Positions 32,646-43,751 are shown, numbered from the stretch's first letter. The stretch: DNA of 64,000 nt from DASRJG01 sp964647625 (GCA_964647625.1 CAZYHZ010000003.1:62001-126000); one strand, 5' to 3'. Made by a program: numbers and translations. Notes: generated by a model not told the origin, from the sequence alone.

Positions 32646-33899
32646 ATGAGCGATTCGACCCTGCGCGACGCGTGCCTTCGCCGCTTTCTCGAGTACGTGA
32701 AGTTCGACACGCAGTCGGACGAGAACTCCGAGTCGTATCCCTCGACGGCCAAACAGCTGGTCCTGCTGAAGCACCTGTGCGACGAGCTGAGGCAGATCGG
32801 CCTCACGGACGCGGCGATGGACGAGCATGGATACGTGTTCGCGACGATCCCGGCGACGTCGAAGAAAACGAACGTGCCCGTCGTCGGGTTCATCGCTCAC
32901 GTCGACACGTCTCCCGAGATGCCGGGCGTCGGTGTGAAGCCGATCGTCCACGAGGATTACAAGGGCCAGGACATCGTCCTTCCCGACGATCCGGCCGCCG
33001 TTCTCAAGTTCAAGGACAACCCCGCGCTCGCCGAGCAGATCGGGTGTGACATCGTCACGGCGTCGGGCCTGACGCTGCTCGGCGCCGACAACAAGGCCGG
33101 GGTCGCCGAGATCGTCGCGGCCGCCGAGTACCTGGTCCGGCACAAGGAAATTCCGCACGGAAAGATCCGCATCGGCTTCACTCCCGACGAGGAGGTCGGA
33201 AACGGCACCAAGTACTTCGACGTCCAGAAGTTCGGGGCCGTCTGCGCGTACACGATGGACGGCGAGACGCGCGGCGAGATCGAGATGGAAACCTTCTCCG
33301 CCGATGCGATCACGATCACCTTCCAAGGGTTCAACACGCACCCGGGATACGCCAAGGGGAAGATGATCAACGCGATCAAGGTCGCGGCGGATTTCATCAA
33401 TCGCCTTCCGAAGGACCGCCTGTCGCCGGAGACGACCGAGGGGTACGAAGGGTACGTGCACCCCTACGTCGTCAACGCGGGCGCGGAGAAGACTTCGGTG
33501 AAGCTGCTGTTGCGCGACTTCAAGACGCCGAAGCTGCGCGAGCAGGAGGCGTTCCTGACCCAGCTCGCGCAGGAGACGGTCAAGGACTGGCCCGGATCGT
33601 CGGTCGAGTGCAAGGCCGACGAGTCCTACCGGAACATGAAGGAGATCCTGGACAAGCACCCGCAGGTCGTCGAGAACGCCCGCGAGGCGATCCGCCGCGT
33701 CGGCCTCACGCTCAGGGAGCATCCGATCCGCGGAGGCACCGACGGATCGCGGCTCTGCTTCATGGGGTTGCCGACGCCGAACATCTTCGCCGGCGAGCAC
33801 AACTTCCACTCGCGGCTCGAGTGGGTGTCGGCGCAGGACATGGAACTGGCCGCGAAGGTGATCGTCGAGCTGGCCCAGGTCTGGGAGCAGCGGGCATAG
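32646..33899 (+). CDS. pepT: Peptidase T (tripeptide aminopeptidase)
   Basis: The 417-residue M20B peptidase starts RFLEYVKFDTQSDENS and has GFIAHVDTSPEMPG with zinc ligand His and Asp, LLGADNKAGVAEI with the bridging Asp, GFTPDEEVGNGTKYFD with the catalytic Glu, and IRGGTDGSRLCFMGLPTPNIFAGEHNFHS near the C-terminus. PepT releases the N-terminal residue of tripeptides in the cytoplasm. Length and motifs are typical. It is convergent with the small gene at 33903, with a 3-bp gap. Confidence 0.97.
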   Translation: MSDSTLRDACLRRFLEYVKFDTQSDENSESYPSTAKQLVLLKHLCDELRQIGLTDAAMDEHGYVFATIPATSKKTNVPVVGFIAHVDTSPEMPGVGVKPIVHEDYKGQDIVLPDDPAAVLKFKDNPALAEQIGCDIVTASGLTLLGADNKAGVAEIVAAAEYLVRHKEIPHGKIRIGFTPDEEVGNGTKYFDVQKFGAVCAYTMDGETRGEIEMETFSADAITITFQGFNTHPGYAKGKMINAIKVAADFINRLPKDRLSPETTEGYEGYVHPYVVNAGAEKTSVKLLLRDFKTPKLREQEAFLTQLAQETVKDWPGSSVECKADESYRNMKEILDKHPQVVENAREAIRRVGLTLREHPIRGGTDGSRLCFMGLPTPNIFAGEHNFHSRLEWVSAQDMELAAKVIVELAQVWEQRA

Positions 33900-33902
33900 C
33901 GC

Positions 33903-34202
33903 CTAGCCTTGGCGGACCGATCGGATCGCGCTCTCGAGGCGGGAGTCCACCCGGGCACGGTCGACCTGGTAGTTTTCCTCGATCTTCACGACCTCGGCCG
34001 GATCCGCGACCCCCGCCAGGTTCTTCTTGTGCAGGATCTCGAGCTCGGCGAGCTTCGCCCGCGCCTCCGCCCGGAGCTCCGCGATTCGCTCCTTCTGCGC
34101 CCGGGTCAACGGCTTTGAGGCCTCGACCCCTTCGTCGCGGTCCTTCTGCTTCAACCGCTCCATCGCCAGCTCGTAGGACGACTTCAAAGGCTTGTCGGAC
34201 AT
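33903..34202 (-). CDS. Small charged helical protein, unknown function
   Basis: This 99-residue protein is very rich in Lys, Glu, Arg and Ala and should be almost wholly alpha-helical. It begins MSDKPLKSSYELAMERLKQKDRDEG, and its middle (AQKERIAELRAEARAKLAELEILHKK) has heptad spacing of a coiled coil. No signal peptide, cysteines or catalytic motif. It sits alone, convergent with pepT and divergent from sthA (63-bp gap). I do not recognise a named family. Codon use is like its neighbours, so it is probably a real gene. Confidence 0.8.
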   Translation of the reverse strand: MSDKPLKSSYELAMERLKQKDRDEGVEASKPLTRAQKERIAELRAEARAKLAELEILHKKNLAGVADPAEVVKIEENYQVDRARVDSRLESAIRSVRQG

Positions 34203-34265
34203 GATCGGCGCTCCTCCCGGATCCTCGATCCGTTGTAGATTCTAGGCTCACCGGAGCGCGGCTCG

Positions 34266-35663
34266 ATGCCCTACGACTTCGACCTCATCGCCATCGGAAG
34301 CGGACCGGCCGGCAAGAGCGCCGCCATCCAGGCCGCAAAGCTCGGCAAGCGGGCGGCCGTCGTCGAGAGGCGGCGGGAGGTCGGCGGCGTCTGCGTCGAG
34401 ACGGGAACGATCCCGAGCAAGACGCTGCGGGAGTCGGTCCTCTACTTTTCCGGCATCGGGAAGAGCCGGTTCGATCCCCGGGAGGGGATCGCCGACATCC
34501 GCCGCCCGACGGCGGATCAGCTTCTGTTCAAAGTCGGAGAGACGGTCCGGACGGAGCAGGAGATCGTCGAGGACCAGCTCCGCCGCAATGACGTTCGGAT
34601 GTTGAGCGGCGAAGCGTACTTCGTCGATTCGCACACCGTGGGCGTCGGCACCGGCAGCCGCGACGAGCGCCACACCGCCGAGTTCATCGTGATCGCCACG
34701 GGCACCGTGCCCGCGACCCCGGCGGGCGTTCCCGTCGACGGCGACGTCGTCATGACGAGCGACGACGTCATCGCGCTGAAGTCGCTTCCGAAGTCGCTGG
34801 CGGTCGTGGGCGCCGGGGTGATCGGGATCGAGTACGCGGCGATGTTCGCCCAGCTCGGCGTCGCGGTGACCGTCATCGAGAAGCGGGAGCGGCCGCTCGA
34901 ATTCCTCGATCGCGAGATCGTCGACGAGCTGATCCACCAGATGCGCCAGCGCAACGTCACGTTCCGGCTCGGCGAGGCCGTGGCGAGCGTCGAGGTCGAC
35001 GCCGCGGGCGCAAGGCGCGCGGTCATCCTCCTCGAATCGGGGAAGAAGATCGTCGCCGACTCGGTGCTCTATTCGGTCGGCCGCATCGCGGCGACGGACC
35101 GATTGAAGCTCGAAGCTGCGGGACTGGCCGCCGGCGAGCGAGGCAAGCTCACGGCGGATTCGCAGTACCGGACCGCCGTGTCGCACATCTTCGCCGCGGG
35201 GGACGTCCTGGGCGCGCCCGCGCTTGCCGCAGTGTCGACCGAGCAAGGGCGGCTGGCCGCCTGCAACGCATTCTGCGTGGACGCGGGGCCGATCCGGACA
35301 CACTTCCCGTTCGGAATCTATGCCATCCCCGAGATCTCGATGGTCGGCGCGACCGAGAAGGAGCTGACGGACGCGAAGGTCCCGTACGAGGTCGGCGTAG
35401 CGCGATACCGGGAGATCGCGCGTGGGCAGATCCTCGGAGACGACTCCGGCCTGTTGAAGCTCCTGTTCCATCGCGAGTCGAAGCAGCTGCTCGGGGTCCA
35501 CGTCATCGGCACGGACGCGACGGAGCTCGTGCACATCGGCCAGGCGGTGCTCGCGCTCTCGGGCGGGCTCGACTACTTCGTCACGACGGTCTTCAACTAC
35601 CCGACGTTCGCCGAGTGTTACAAGGTCGCGGCTCTCGACGCCGCGAACAAGCTTCGGCTATAG
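34266..35663 (+). CDS. sthA: Soluble pyridine nucleotide transhydrogenase
   Basis: The 465-residue flavoprotein has the FAD site IGSGPAGKSAAIQAAKLG, the NAD(P) site VGAGVIGIEYAAMFAQLG, a second FAD motif IFAAGDVLG, and the interface FNYPTFAECYKVAALDAANKL. The redox-site segment is GGVCVETGTIPSKTL, where the second cysteine of the dihydrolipoamide dehydrogenase disulfide is Thr; this loss is the mark of SthA. It exchanges hydride between NADPH and NAD. The TAG stop lies inside the left arm of inverted-repeat element B. Confidence 0.93.
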   Translation: MPYDFDLIAIGSGPAGKSAAIQAAKLGKRAAVVERRREVGGVCVETGTIPSKTLRESVLYFSGIGKSRFDPREGIADIRRPTADQLLFKVGETVRTEQEIVEDQLRRNDVRMLSGEAYFVDSHTVGVGTGSRDERHTAEFIVIATGTVPATPAGVPVDGDVVMTSDDVIALKSLPKSLAVVGAGVIGIEYAAMFAQLGVAVTVIEKRERPLEFLDREIVDELIHQMRQRNVTFRLGEAVASVEVDAAGARRAVILLESGKKIVADSVLYSVGRIAATDRLKLEAAGLAAGERGKLTADSQYRTAVSHIFAAGDVLGAPALAAVSTEQGRLAACNAFCVDAGPIRTHFPFGIYAIPEISMVGATEKELTDAKVPYEVGVARYREIARGQILGDDSGLLKLLFHRESKQLLGVHVIGTDATELVHIGQAVLALSGGLDYFVTTVFNYPTFAECYKVAALDAANKLRL

Positions 35664-35884
35664 GGGACAGTCCCCTTTTACTTACAAATTCAATTCACCT
35701 AGAGATGAGTGTCACTCACGGCACGCTCCGCGTTGCGCGGCGTGAATCGCCGCGCCGCGTTCGCTCCGCTGTTCGAGCGGCCTTTTCAGGAAGAACCGGC
35801 CGCTCTCCCAGAGGGCCGCTACGTGACACTCATCTCTTGGGTGAATTGAATTTGTAAGAAAAAGGGGACTGTCCCCTATAGCCG
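35655..35884. repeat. Inverted-repeat element B (MITE-like, GGGGACAGTCCCC ends)
   Basis: This 230-bp element fills the whole gap between sthA and the DUF6178 gene. Its arms, 35655-35715 and 35823-35884, are inverted repeats of about 61 bp with only a few mismatches. Each begins CGGCTATAGGGGACAGTCCCC and continues through AAATTCAATTCACC to GATGAGTGTCAC. The central 107 bp match the interior of element A. The left arm covers the last codons and the stop of sthA (35661-35663), and the right arm abuts the stop of the other gene (35885-35887). No protein is encoded. Confidence 0.88.
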
Positions 35885-37576
35885 CTAAGCCAGTCGGAGG
35901 CAGCCCACCACGCGCGGGGTGACCGGAAGGCCGGGGTCGAGGCCCGCGCAGTCGGCGGCGAGCCGGTCGAGACACGTGACCGAGAATGCGCGCAGAGTCG
36001 CCGCCGGCCGATGCGGAAGCTCCGACTCCGCGGCGAGCACGCCGATGAGGCGGCTCATCGCGCGCGCGGCCGCCGACGGGTCGGCAGTCCTCCGGGAGGC
36101 CGTCGTCCTGAGAAAGTCCGCGACGAGATCCGAGGGTAGACGATCGATGTGCACCTCGCCGCGCGTCGTCAGCCAGGCCATCGCGGTCAAGAGAAGGGTC
36201 GAAAACCGCGGCGTCTCTTCGAACGGTTTGCGCGCCTCGGTGAGCAGGCTCGCGGCGGTCAAACCACGCCGCGTGAGCAGCGTCTCTCCCAGCGCCTCGC
36301 AGAGCTCGAGCGTCACCCGCGTCTCGTCGATCTCCGCGATAGAGCGAAAGTCGCGGCGCGGCCCGGCGTCGTCTTTCGTGTCGAGCGAGAGGTACAGCGG
36401 GCGCGTCGGCAGGAGCGCCTCGATTCTCTCGCTAAGAGGCGCGTCGATCAGCTCGATCGCCCGCGGGTGCTTCCCGCCCCACGCGTCGAGCATCAGGCGG
36501 GCTCGCGATTGCAGCGCGGCGGCGCGCGCGTAGCCCTCGCGGAACAGCTCGACGGCCGGCACGCTCGCGAGGATCGAAGCCGCGCCCGCGGAGTCGGCGG
36601 CGCCGCGCGCGAGAAGCGCGAGCTCGACGTACGCCCCGGCTCGGCGGAAGACCTGGGCGTGGCTGTCGAGCAGCCCGGGATCGCCGCCGTCGGCGACCAT
36701 CACGCGATTTGCGAGCGCCGTGAGGCCGAACAGAACGCGCTCGCGCTCGATGTCGCCCAGACGATCGACGGCGGGGCCGATCAGGCCCGCATCTCCGAGC
36801 ACGCGAAGCGCGGCGCGCGGTGCCTGCCCCGGCTCGTCGTCGCCGGACAGAGAGACGGGCGTGACCCCCGCCGCGTCGCTTCCGAGCGGCGCAGCGTACA
36901 CGGACAACGCCTCGTCCCAGGACGGATACCCGTGTTCCTCCAGGCGGCTCTGCCGCCAGTGGAACGCCTCCTCCTCAACCTCGGACGGCAGCTCGAACAG
37001 GGCCGAGCGGATGATCCCGAGGTACCGGTTGCGGTCTTCGAGGTAGAGCAGCTCCGCCAGAGAGCGGACCGCGAAGGCGTGCTCGGACCGAACCGGATTG
37101 AACAGATGCGCGCCGTCCGGCGAGAGGAAACCGCGCTCGTCGCCGATGTCGCCGATGCCGTGCCCCTTCGTCGGCTCCTCGTGATCGATGTCGAGCGGGC
37201 GCACTTTGGCCCACAAGCGGAAGAGCAGGATCAGCGTCTCGTCGTCGATCGCGTGCGCGAACCGCTTGAGCGTCGGCTCGCCGGCTTCGACCAGGAGCGC
37301 CACCCACGCCCCGCACCGGAGCGGGTCGAATCGGTCGCGGCGCCAGCTTTCGAGATCGAGCAGGTGAGAGAGCTGCGACGCCGAGGACAAAGCCAGGAGC
37401 GGCAATGCGCCCTGTGGACCGACCTCGCGGGCCGTCAGGTAGAACTCGCCGTCGGGGAGCGCCCGGACGAGCGCCATCGGCTTCTGAGACTCGAGGAGAT
37501 ACCGCATCCGCTGCTCGGCCGGTAGCGTGAGCGCATGTTGAAGCTGCTTTCCGATCTCGGGTTGAATGAGGGCCAT
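35885..37576 (-). CDS. DUF6178-like conserved hypothetical protein
   Basis: The 563-residue protein is mostly helical, without signal peptide or membrane helix. It begins with LTLPAEQRMRYLLESQKPMALVRALPDGEFYLTAREVG, and contains an acidic block (WAKVRPLDIDHEEP) and a long Ala/Leu-rich C-terminal half that could be TPR- or HEAT-like. The N-terminal pattern recalls the DUF6178 family of deltaproteobacteria and relatives, from memory. Function unknown. It follows element B tail to tail with sthA and lies 36 bp from the convergently unrelated ABC operon end. Confidence 0.78.
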   Translation of the reverse strand: MALIQPEIGKQLQHALTLPAEQRMRYLLESQKPMALVRALPDGEFYLTAREVGPQGALPLLALSSASQLSHLLDLESWRRDRFDPLRCGAWVALLVEAGEPTLKRFAHAIDDETLILLFRLWAKVRPLDIDHEEPTKGHGIGDIGDERGFLSPDGAHLFNPVRSEHAFAVRSLAELLYLEDRNRYLGIIRSALFELPSEVEEEAFHWRQSRLEEHGYPSWDEALSVYAAPLGSDAAGVTPVSLSGDDEPGQAPRAALRVLGDAGLIGPAVDRLGDIERERVLFGLTALANRVMVADGGDPGLLDSHAQVFRRAGAYVELALLARGAADSAGAASILASVPAVELFREGYARAAALQSRARLMLDAWGGKHPRAIELIDAPLSERIEALLPTRPLYLSLDTKDDAGPRRDFRSIAEIDETRVTLELCEALGETLLTRRGLTAASLLTEARKPFEETPRFSTLLLTAMAWLTTRGEVHIDRLPSDLVADFLRTTASRRTADPSAAARAMSRLIGVLAAESELPHRPAATLRAFSVTCLDRLAADCAGLDPGLPVTPRVVGCLRLA

Positions 37577-37612
37577 CCCGAGATCGTAGCAGGCGCGTCG
37601 ATGGGGCCCGCC

Positions 37613-38449
37613 CTACTCGACCCCGTAGAGAATCTCCATGCGCCGGACGCGCCAGGCCGCGCCCGCGACGAGCACGATCGCCAAGAGGAGGATTCCCGGG
37701 ACGGCCACCCAGGGGGATGCGGGGTCGGACAGAATCTCGATTCCCGAGTCCGGGGGCACCGCGACGGGGCAGAGCGATTCGAGATAGTGGATCACGCTGA
37801 TCTTCTTGAGCGTCGCGGGCAGGAGCGCGTTGATCGATTCCCAGCCGAGGATGACGATCGCCGGAATGATCGGATTCCTGAAGAACGCTCCGGACGCGAT
37901 GAAGACGGCCCCGTAGCCGATGCAGGCGAGGCTCGTGACGAGGAGGTAGGCCGAAAGCTCGATCGCCCCGTCGAGAGAGAACAGCCGTTCGAGGAGCACG
38001 CTGGTGCCCCAGCCGAGATGGAGGATCAACCAGCTCGCCAGCGTGACTCCATTGAACAAGACGAGCGCCGCGGTCAATCCCGACAAGAACTTGGCCATCG
38101 TCAGCGTGGTCCGCGACAGCGGCGCGAGGAAATAGTAGTGAAGCGATCGATCGAGGATGTCGCCGCGGAACAGCGGGACGAACATCGCGACGCACCCGAA
38201 GTAGACGACGAAGCGGAGGATGAGCGTCCGGAACAGTGCGGCGTAAATGATCCGGTCGTGCGCGAGCGTCCCGTGGTTTGACACGTCGAGGAACCGCAGC
38301 ACGACCATGCGCGCCGTGAACAGGAAGAGCGGAATCAAGACGAGCAGGTAGACCGGGATCGACCGCTTCCCCAGGAATCGCTTGCGAATCTCCAGAGACT
38401 GGACGGCGACGATCTGCCGGAGAACGAGGGCGCGAGCCGCTGCGGTCAT
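37613..38449 (-). CDS. ABC-2 type transporter permease (second pair)
   Basis: The 278-residue membrane protein has about six helices (YLLVLIPLFLFTARMVVL, ILRFVVYFGCVAMFVPLF, TALVLFNGVTLASWLIL, SAYLLVTSLACIGYGAVFI and others) and the FRGDILDRSLHYYFLAPLSRTTLTMAKF loop typical of ABC-2 permeases. It ends the six-gene ECF operon. Its ATG overlaps by 4 bp (ATGA) the stop of the upstream ATPase gene, with which it should form one exporter. Substrate unknown. In-frame codons further upstream lie within the ATPase gene. Confidence 0.85.
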   Translation of the reverse strand: MTAAARALVLRQIVAVQSLEIRKRFLGKRSIPVYLLVLIPLFLFTARMVVLRFLDVSNHGTLAHDRIIYAALFRTLILRFVVYFGCVAMFVPLFRGDILDRSLHYYFLAPLSRTTLTMAKFLSGLTAALVLFNGVTLASWLILHLGWGTSVLLERLFSLDGAIELSAYLLVTSLACIGYGAVFIASGAFFRNPIIPAIVILGWESINALLPATLKKISVIHYLESLCPVAVPPDSGIEILSDPASPWVAVPGILLLAIVLVAGAAWRVRRMEILYGVE

Positions 38450-39378
38450 GACGTCGGGCCCTCCCGCTCGATGAGATACCGGTAGACCGCCTGGACGTCC
38501 TCGTCGGCGGGGGACACCGCCTCCAGATCCAGCCGGTGCTCGAGCACGAGGCGGTTCAAGAGCAGATAGAACTTGTCCGCATCGCGCGTGTGCACCACCA
38601 GCCCGCCGCGGTCCTCGTGCAGCTTGATCTCGACGGCGCTGTCGAGCTCGAAGATGCGCGACGCCACGAGCGCCGGACGGTCGCAGCGGATCAAGACCTG
38701 CATCGGATGCTCCTCGATCTCGTCGCGCACGCCGGAGATCTTGCCTTCGGCGACGACGTATCCGTGATGGATCAGGATGACCCGGTCCGACAGCAGGTCG
38801 ACCTCGTGCAGGATGTGGCTGGACAGAACGACGTACCGCCCCTCGTCGGCGAGCTGGCGCAGCAGCGCGATCGTCTCCGCCCGGGCCATCGGGTCGAGGC
38901 CGTTCAACGGCTCGTCGAGGACGATGACCTCCGGGTGGTGCGCGATGGCCTGGGCCAGGCGAATGCGCTGGCGCATTCCCTTGCTGTAGCCGGCGACGCG
39001 GCGCCCCGCCGCCTCGGTGAGGCCGACCTTGGCGATGGCGGCGACGGCGCCGTTTCGCGCGTCGAACGCGCTCATCCCGTGAAGCTTGAGCGTCGCGTAG
39101 ACGAAGTCGTAGCCCGTCAGCCCGGGCGGGAACGAATCGTACTGGGTGCAGTAGCCGACCTTGCGGCACAGCACGTCGGGCCGGTCGACGGGCGTGCCCG
39201 TGACCGTCACGCGGCCGCGCGTGGGGCGGAGCAGCCCCGTCATCAGGTTCATCAGCGTCGTCTTGCCCGATCCGTTCGGACCGACGAGGCTCGTGATGCC
39301 CGGCGCGATCGAGAGCGTGACCCGGTTGACGCCGAGCACCTCGCCGTAGAACTTGGAGACGTTCTCGAAGACGATCAC
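38446..39378 (-). CDS. ABC transporter ATP-binding protein (second pair)
   Basis: The 310-residue ATPase shows Walker A VGPNGSGKTT, a Q-loop in VGYCTQYDSF, signature YSKGMRQRIRLAQAI (a variant of LSGGQ), Walker B EVIVLDEPLNGLD and switch His in VLSSHILHEVD. A 90-residue C-terminal domain follows, as in ABC-2 exporters of the NodI/NatA type. The start is GTG at 39378, overlapping by 4 bp the stop of the permease gene upstream. It pairs with the permease downstream. Confidence 0.9.
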   Translation of the reverse strand: MIVFENVSKFYGEVLGVNRVTLSIAPGITSLVGPNGSGKTTLMNLMTGLLRPTRGRVTVTGTPVDRPDVLCRKVGYCTQYDSFPPGLTGYDFVYATLKLHGMSAFDARNGAVAAIAKVGLTEAAGRRVAGYSKGMRQRIRLAQAIAHHPEVIVLDEPLNGLDPMARAETIALLRQLADEGRYVVLSSHILHEVDLLSDRVILIHHGYVVAEGKISGVRDEIEEHPMQVLIRCDRPALVASRIFELDSAVEIKLHEDRGGLVVHTRDADKFYLLLNRLVLEHRLDLEAVSPADEDVQAVYRYLIEREGPTS

Positions 39379-40224
39379 TTGACGACCTCGAACGCCTTGA
39401 GCTTCCGCGCCAGGACGGCGATCGAGATGCCGCAGATGGCGGCCAGCGCCGCCCACGCGACGCCCACGGGGAGCTGCGCCCCGAGCGGCACCTGGAACAG
39501 CCCCTCCCACACCGTGTGCATCAGCTCGGGGAGCACGAACGCGAAGCCGAGCTTCGTGCCGAACATCTGATTGATCGACCCGCCGGCGAACGCGCCGAAC
39601 ACGATGACCCCGAGCAGGAACGTCTGCGCGACGACCTTCCGCCGCGCCATCGCCGAGGCCGCGAGCGCCAGGAGCGAGATCGTGACGATCCAGATTCCCG
39701 CGCCGAGGACGATCGCGACGGCGACCCGGAAGTTTTCGGCGAACCAAGCCCATCCCGCGAGCCCGCTCTGGAGGAGGAACAAGAACAGACCCGGAATCCA
39801 GGTGACGAGCGAGATGAGCACCGCGAGGGTCGAGAGCTTTCCGAGCGTATAGCCGGTCCGGGTGATCGCGCGCGAGAAGTACAGGGGGAGCGCGCCGTTG
39901 GCGATGTCCGGCGACACGAGACCCGGCCCCACGAAGAGGGTCAGGAGGCTTCCGAAGAAGAAGCACTGAACGCCCATGAAGGCGGCGAAGAACGTGGCGT
40001 TGACGGGAGCGAGCCGGACTCCGTCGAGGCCGACGTTCGCCAGTGCGGCGAGATTGTGGTGCAGATAGATCCAGAACGTGGCGCCGAGCGGCCACGCGAA
40101 GCACAAGGTGAAGAAGCCGGCGAACAGCCTCGAGCGGAACACGCGCGCCCAGGCGAACCGGGGCAGCACCCTGAACCGGCGTTTTGGCTCCGTCAGCGGC
40201 CCCTCGTACGCGCGGTAGCGCCGG

Positions 40225-40238
<14 letters not shown>
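39375..40238 (-). CDS. ABC-2 type transporter permease (first pair)
   Basis: The 287-residue protein starts with a short cytoplasmic MAVYDRRYRAYEGPLTEPKRRF, a motif common in ABC-2 permeases, and has about six membrane helices (ANATFF... FMGVQCFFFGSLLTLFVG, LAVLISLVTWIPGLFLFLLQ, VAIVLGAGIWIVTISLLALAA). It contains LVSPDIANGALPLYFSRAITR, equivalent to the loop of the other permease. Its start overlaps the upstream ATPase gene by 14 bp. Forms a probable exporter with that ATPase. Confidence 0.86.
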
Positions 40239-41156
<918 letters not shown>

Positions 41157-41160
<4 letters not shown>

Positions 41161-43751
41161 TGCGGCTTCGTTTTCTCCGCCGCCTTCGCGGCCAGGACGG
41201 CGTTCCCCAATGCGCCCATGTTGTGGGCCGACAGGATCGATCCGAACAGGGATGAGAGTCCGGCCTCGCCGCGGGCGTCGATGACGATCCGGTCGCTTTC
41301 GGCGGAGAGGGTGACGAGCCGCGGCTTGTCCTCTTCGGCCATCGACTGGAGCGCGGTCATCGATTCGGAGGAGATCGCGCCCGACACCTTCGACGCCAGC
41401 GGGCCGACCGTCGGTCCGAGATGCTGCCACGCGAATGCCGACAGGTTGACGTTGCCGTCGGTGGGGAGCATCGACGTGAACGCCTGCGAGCGAACGAGCG
41501 TGTATCCGTTCCGGTGCCGGTCGATCGCCAGGTCGATCAGCGCGCGGCTGGGGGCCGCGACCAGGTATCCGTCCACCATCGTGTATCGCACCACGTGAGA
41601 GTCCGCCTCGTCACCGGTGAAACGCAAGACCCAGTCCGTTCGGTTCCCGCCGTCTTCGCTCGCGAGCACGAATCGCCCCGCCTGCCCCTGGGTCGCGAGC
41701 TTGTCGTTCACGGTGCCGAGCAGCTGCTGGAGCTCGGTCTGGAACCGCGCGGGGTCGTAGACCTCGATGACGAACTTCCACGACGGGACGGGCAGGATCG
41801 GCCCGTCGAGGGCCACGGCCACGTCGCCGCCGAGCGTCGAAGCGATGCCGCTGATCGCCGACAGGTCGACGTCGTGGACGTCGTCGCCGGCCGCCGGGCT
41901 GATCCAGGACACCGCATCGAGCAGCAGGAGCTCCGGCCGCTTGACGACGGCCGCGGCAGCGAATGCGGCGTCGGGCGAGACGAAATCGGCGGCGCCCATC
42001 GGCGCGGGATCGGCCAGCCAGCTCGCGAGGCCGCGCCGCGGCTGGTCGAACGTCAGCTCTCCGTGCAGCAGCGCGCCGTCGGTTGCGTCGGTGTGCTCGA
42101 CGACCAGGTACTGCGCATCGAGGACTCCCATGCGCTCCAGCCGATCGGGCACGTCGGCATGGCCCGACGCGCGCGCCTGGTCCATCGCCTGCGTCAGCAG
42201 CGCTTGGAGATCCACGCCGAACACCCACGACGTTCCGTTCGCGTACGCCGAGGCGAGCCGGTCGTGAAGCGGCGAATCGCTCCACGCCGAAACCGCGCGA
42301 GCCTTCGTCGTGCCCGTCGAAGCGGTCATCGCATGCTCGGGGCACGTGAACTCGATCTTCGCGATCGGGCCGTCGAACGACATCGAAGCATCGACGTGCA
42401 CGTCGTTGGCCTTGACCTGGGAGGCGAGCGTCCGGCGGAACTCGCTCTTGTCCTTGACCTCGGCCATCACCACCGGTCCGCGCATCCGGCCGTGCTTGTT
42501 CTGGACGAGGCCGATCACGATCTCGTCGCCGACCTGATTCCCCAGTGTCTTGATGCTCTCGAACGCCGCGTCCATGTTCCGGCGCTGCTCCGGTGAGCTC
42601 ATGTTCGATTCCCACCACGCTTGCAGGCCCGGGCTCTGCGCGACGTGCTCGTCGAAGACCTGCTTGGCCGCGACCAGGGCGGTCGTGAGGTTGGGAATCG
42701 CGGCGTAGAGCACCGTCCCGTCCGGCATCCGGTCGAGCAGCCTCGAGCTGTAGCGAAGGCCGGGCTTCGGCACGCGACGCTCGAGGTCCTTGCGGAGCGA
42801 CGCGAGCTCGTTCAGGACCTGAGCGTAGCGACCCGCGTCCTGGCTCCAGGCGATGTCCCGATCGACGCCCACGCGCGCGACGGCGTCGGACGTCGTCATC
42901 TGGTCGCCCGGCTTCAAGAGGCTCTCGCGACCGTCGGCGGCCACCCGCACCGCACCCTCGACGACGGACACGCGCGATCCCTTCACCCCGGTGTTGACCG
43001 CGAAGATCGTCCCCTTGACGGCCACCAGGCAATCGTCGGTGCGGACGTCGAGATGTCCGGAGCCTTGAGGAGACGCCTCGACGATGACGGCGCCCCCGGC
43101 CAATCGCACGGTCGATCCGTCGCGGCGCTTGTCGACCGAAAGCTCGGTCCGGTCGCGCATCTCGATGCGCGAGCCGTCGTCCATCATCACGAGGGCCCCG
43201 CCGTCCTTGGCGGTCTTGATCGGATTCTTCGCGGAGATCGTCATGCCGGGCCGCAGCGGGACCGCCGTTCCGGAAGCGAGCTGATAGACGCTTCCGTCGA
43301 CCCTCATCACCTTCAGCTGCGGGTTGCCGCCGAAGAGCGGGAGGGCCTGCCAGCCCGTGTAGGCGCCGAGCACGGCCACCGCGGCCACCGCGGCGGCCGC
43401 GAGCCAGCGGCGGTCGAGCGCACGACCCGACGCCGGCCGGCCGGACGGCGCACGCTTCGGTGTCCGCGCGGCGATGAGCGCGCGACGGCACGGGATGCAC
43501 TCCCGCGTGTGGTCTTCGAGCAACAGGGCCGTCTCCGCGGGGAGCGCGCCGTCGAGAAAGGCCGGAATCAGAGATTGAAAGCCGGCGCAGCTTTCGATGT
43601 GAACGGTCGAGCCGCCGGATGCGGTCGTCAAGCCGAGCCGCGTGCGGACGCGGGCGGCCGAGGCGGCGAGCTCTTCGCGGGACGGCTCGTCGGTCCGGAT
43701 CGCGTCGACCACGTCGTCGAGAGACGGCTTGCGGGTGTCATCGGAGTTCAT
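41157..43751 (-). CDS. Putative anti-sigma protein: zinc finger, membrane helix, FecR domain, large C-terminal domain
   Basis: The 864-residue protein has an N-terminal zf-HC2-type finger ending DHTRECIPCRRAL (about residue 84; H-x3-C-x2-C), one membrane helix (LAAAAVAAVAVLGAYTGW, about 115-135), a FecR domain (about 165-290; GTAVPLRPGMTISAK, VAVKGTIFAVNTGVKGSRVSVVEGAVRV), a coiled segment and a C-terminal region of 550 residues resembling DUF3352-like proteins (VLYAAIPNLTTALVAAK). This layout fits a transmembrane anti-sigma factor for the ECF sigma encoded just upstream, overlapped by 4 bp. ATG 43751 follows GGGAGACCTCCG and starts the finger-containing domain. Confidence 0.82.

Noticed and set aside
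35705..35857. Open frame inside element B starting at the ATG of ATGAGTGTCAC
   Set aside because: It lies wholly within the inverted repeat, its Arg/Ser-rich product has no pattern of a protein, and the equivalent frame is not kept in element A.
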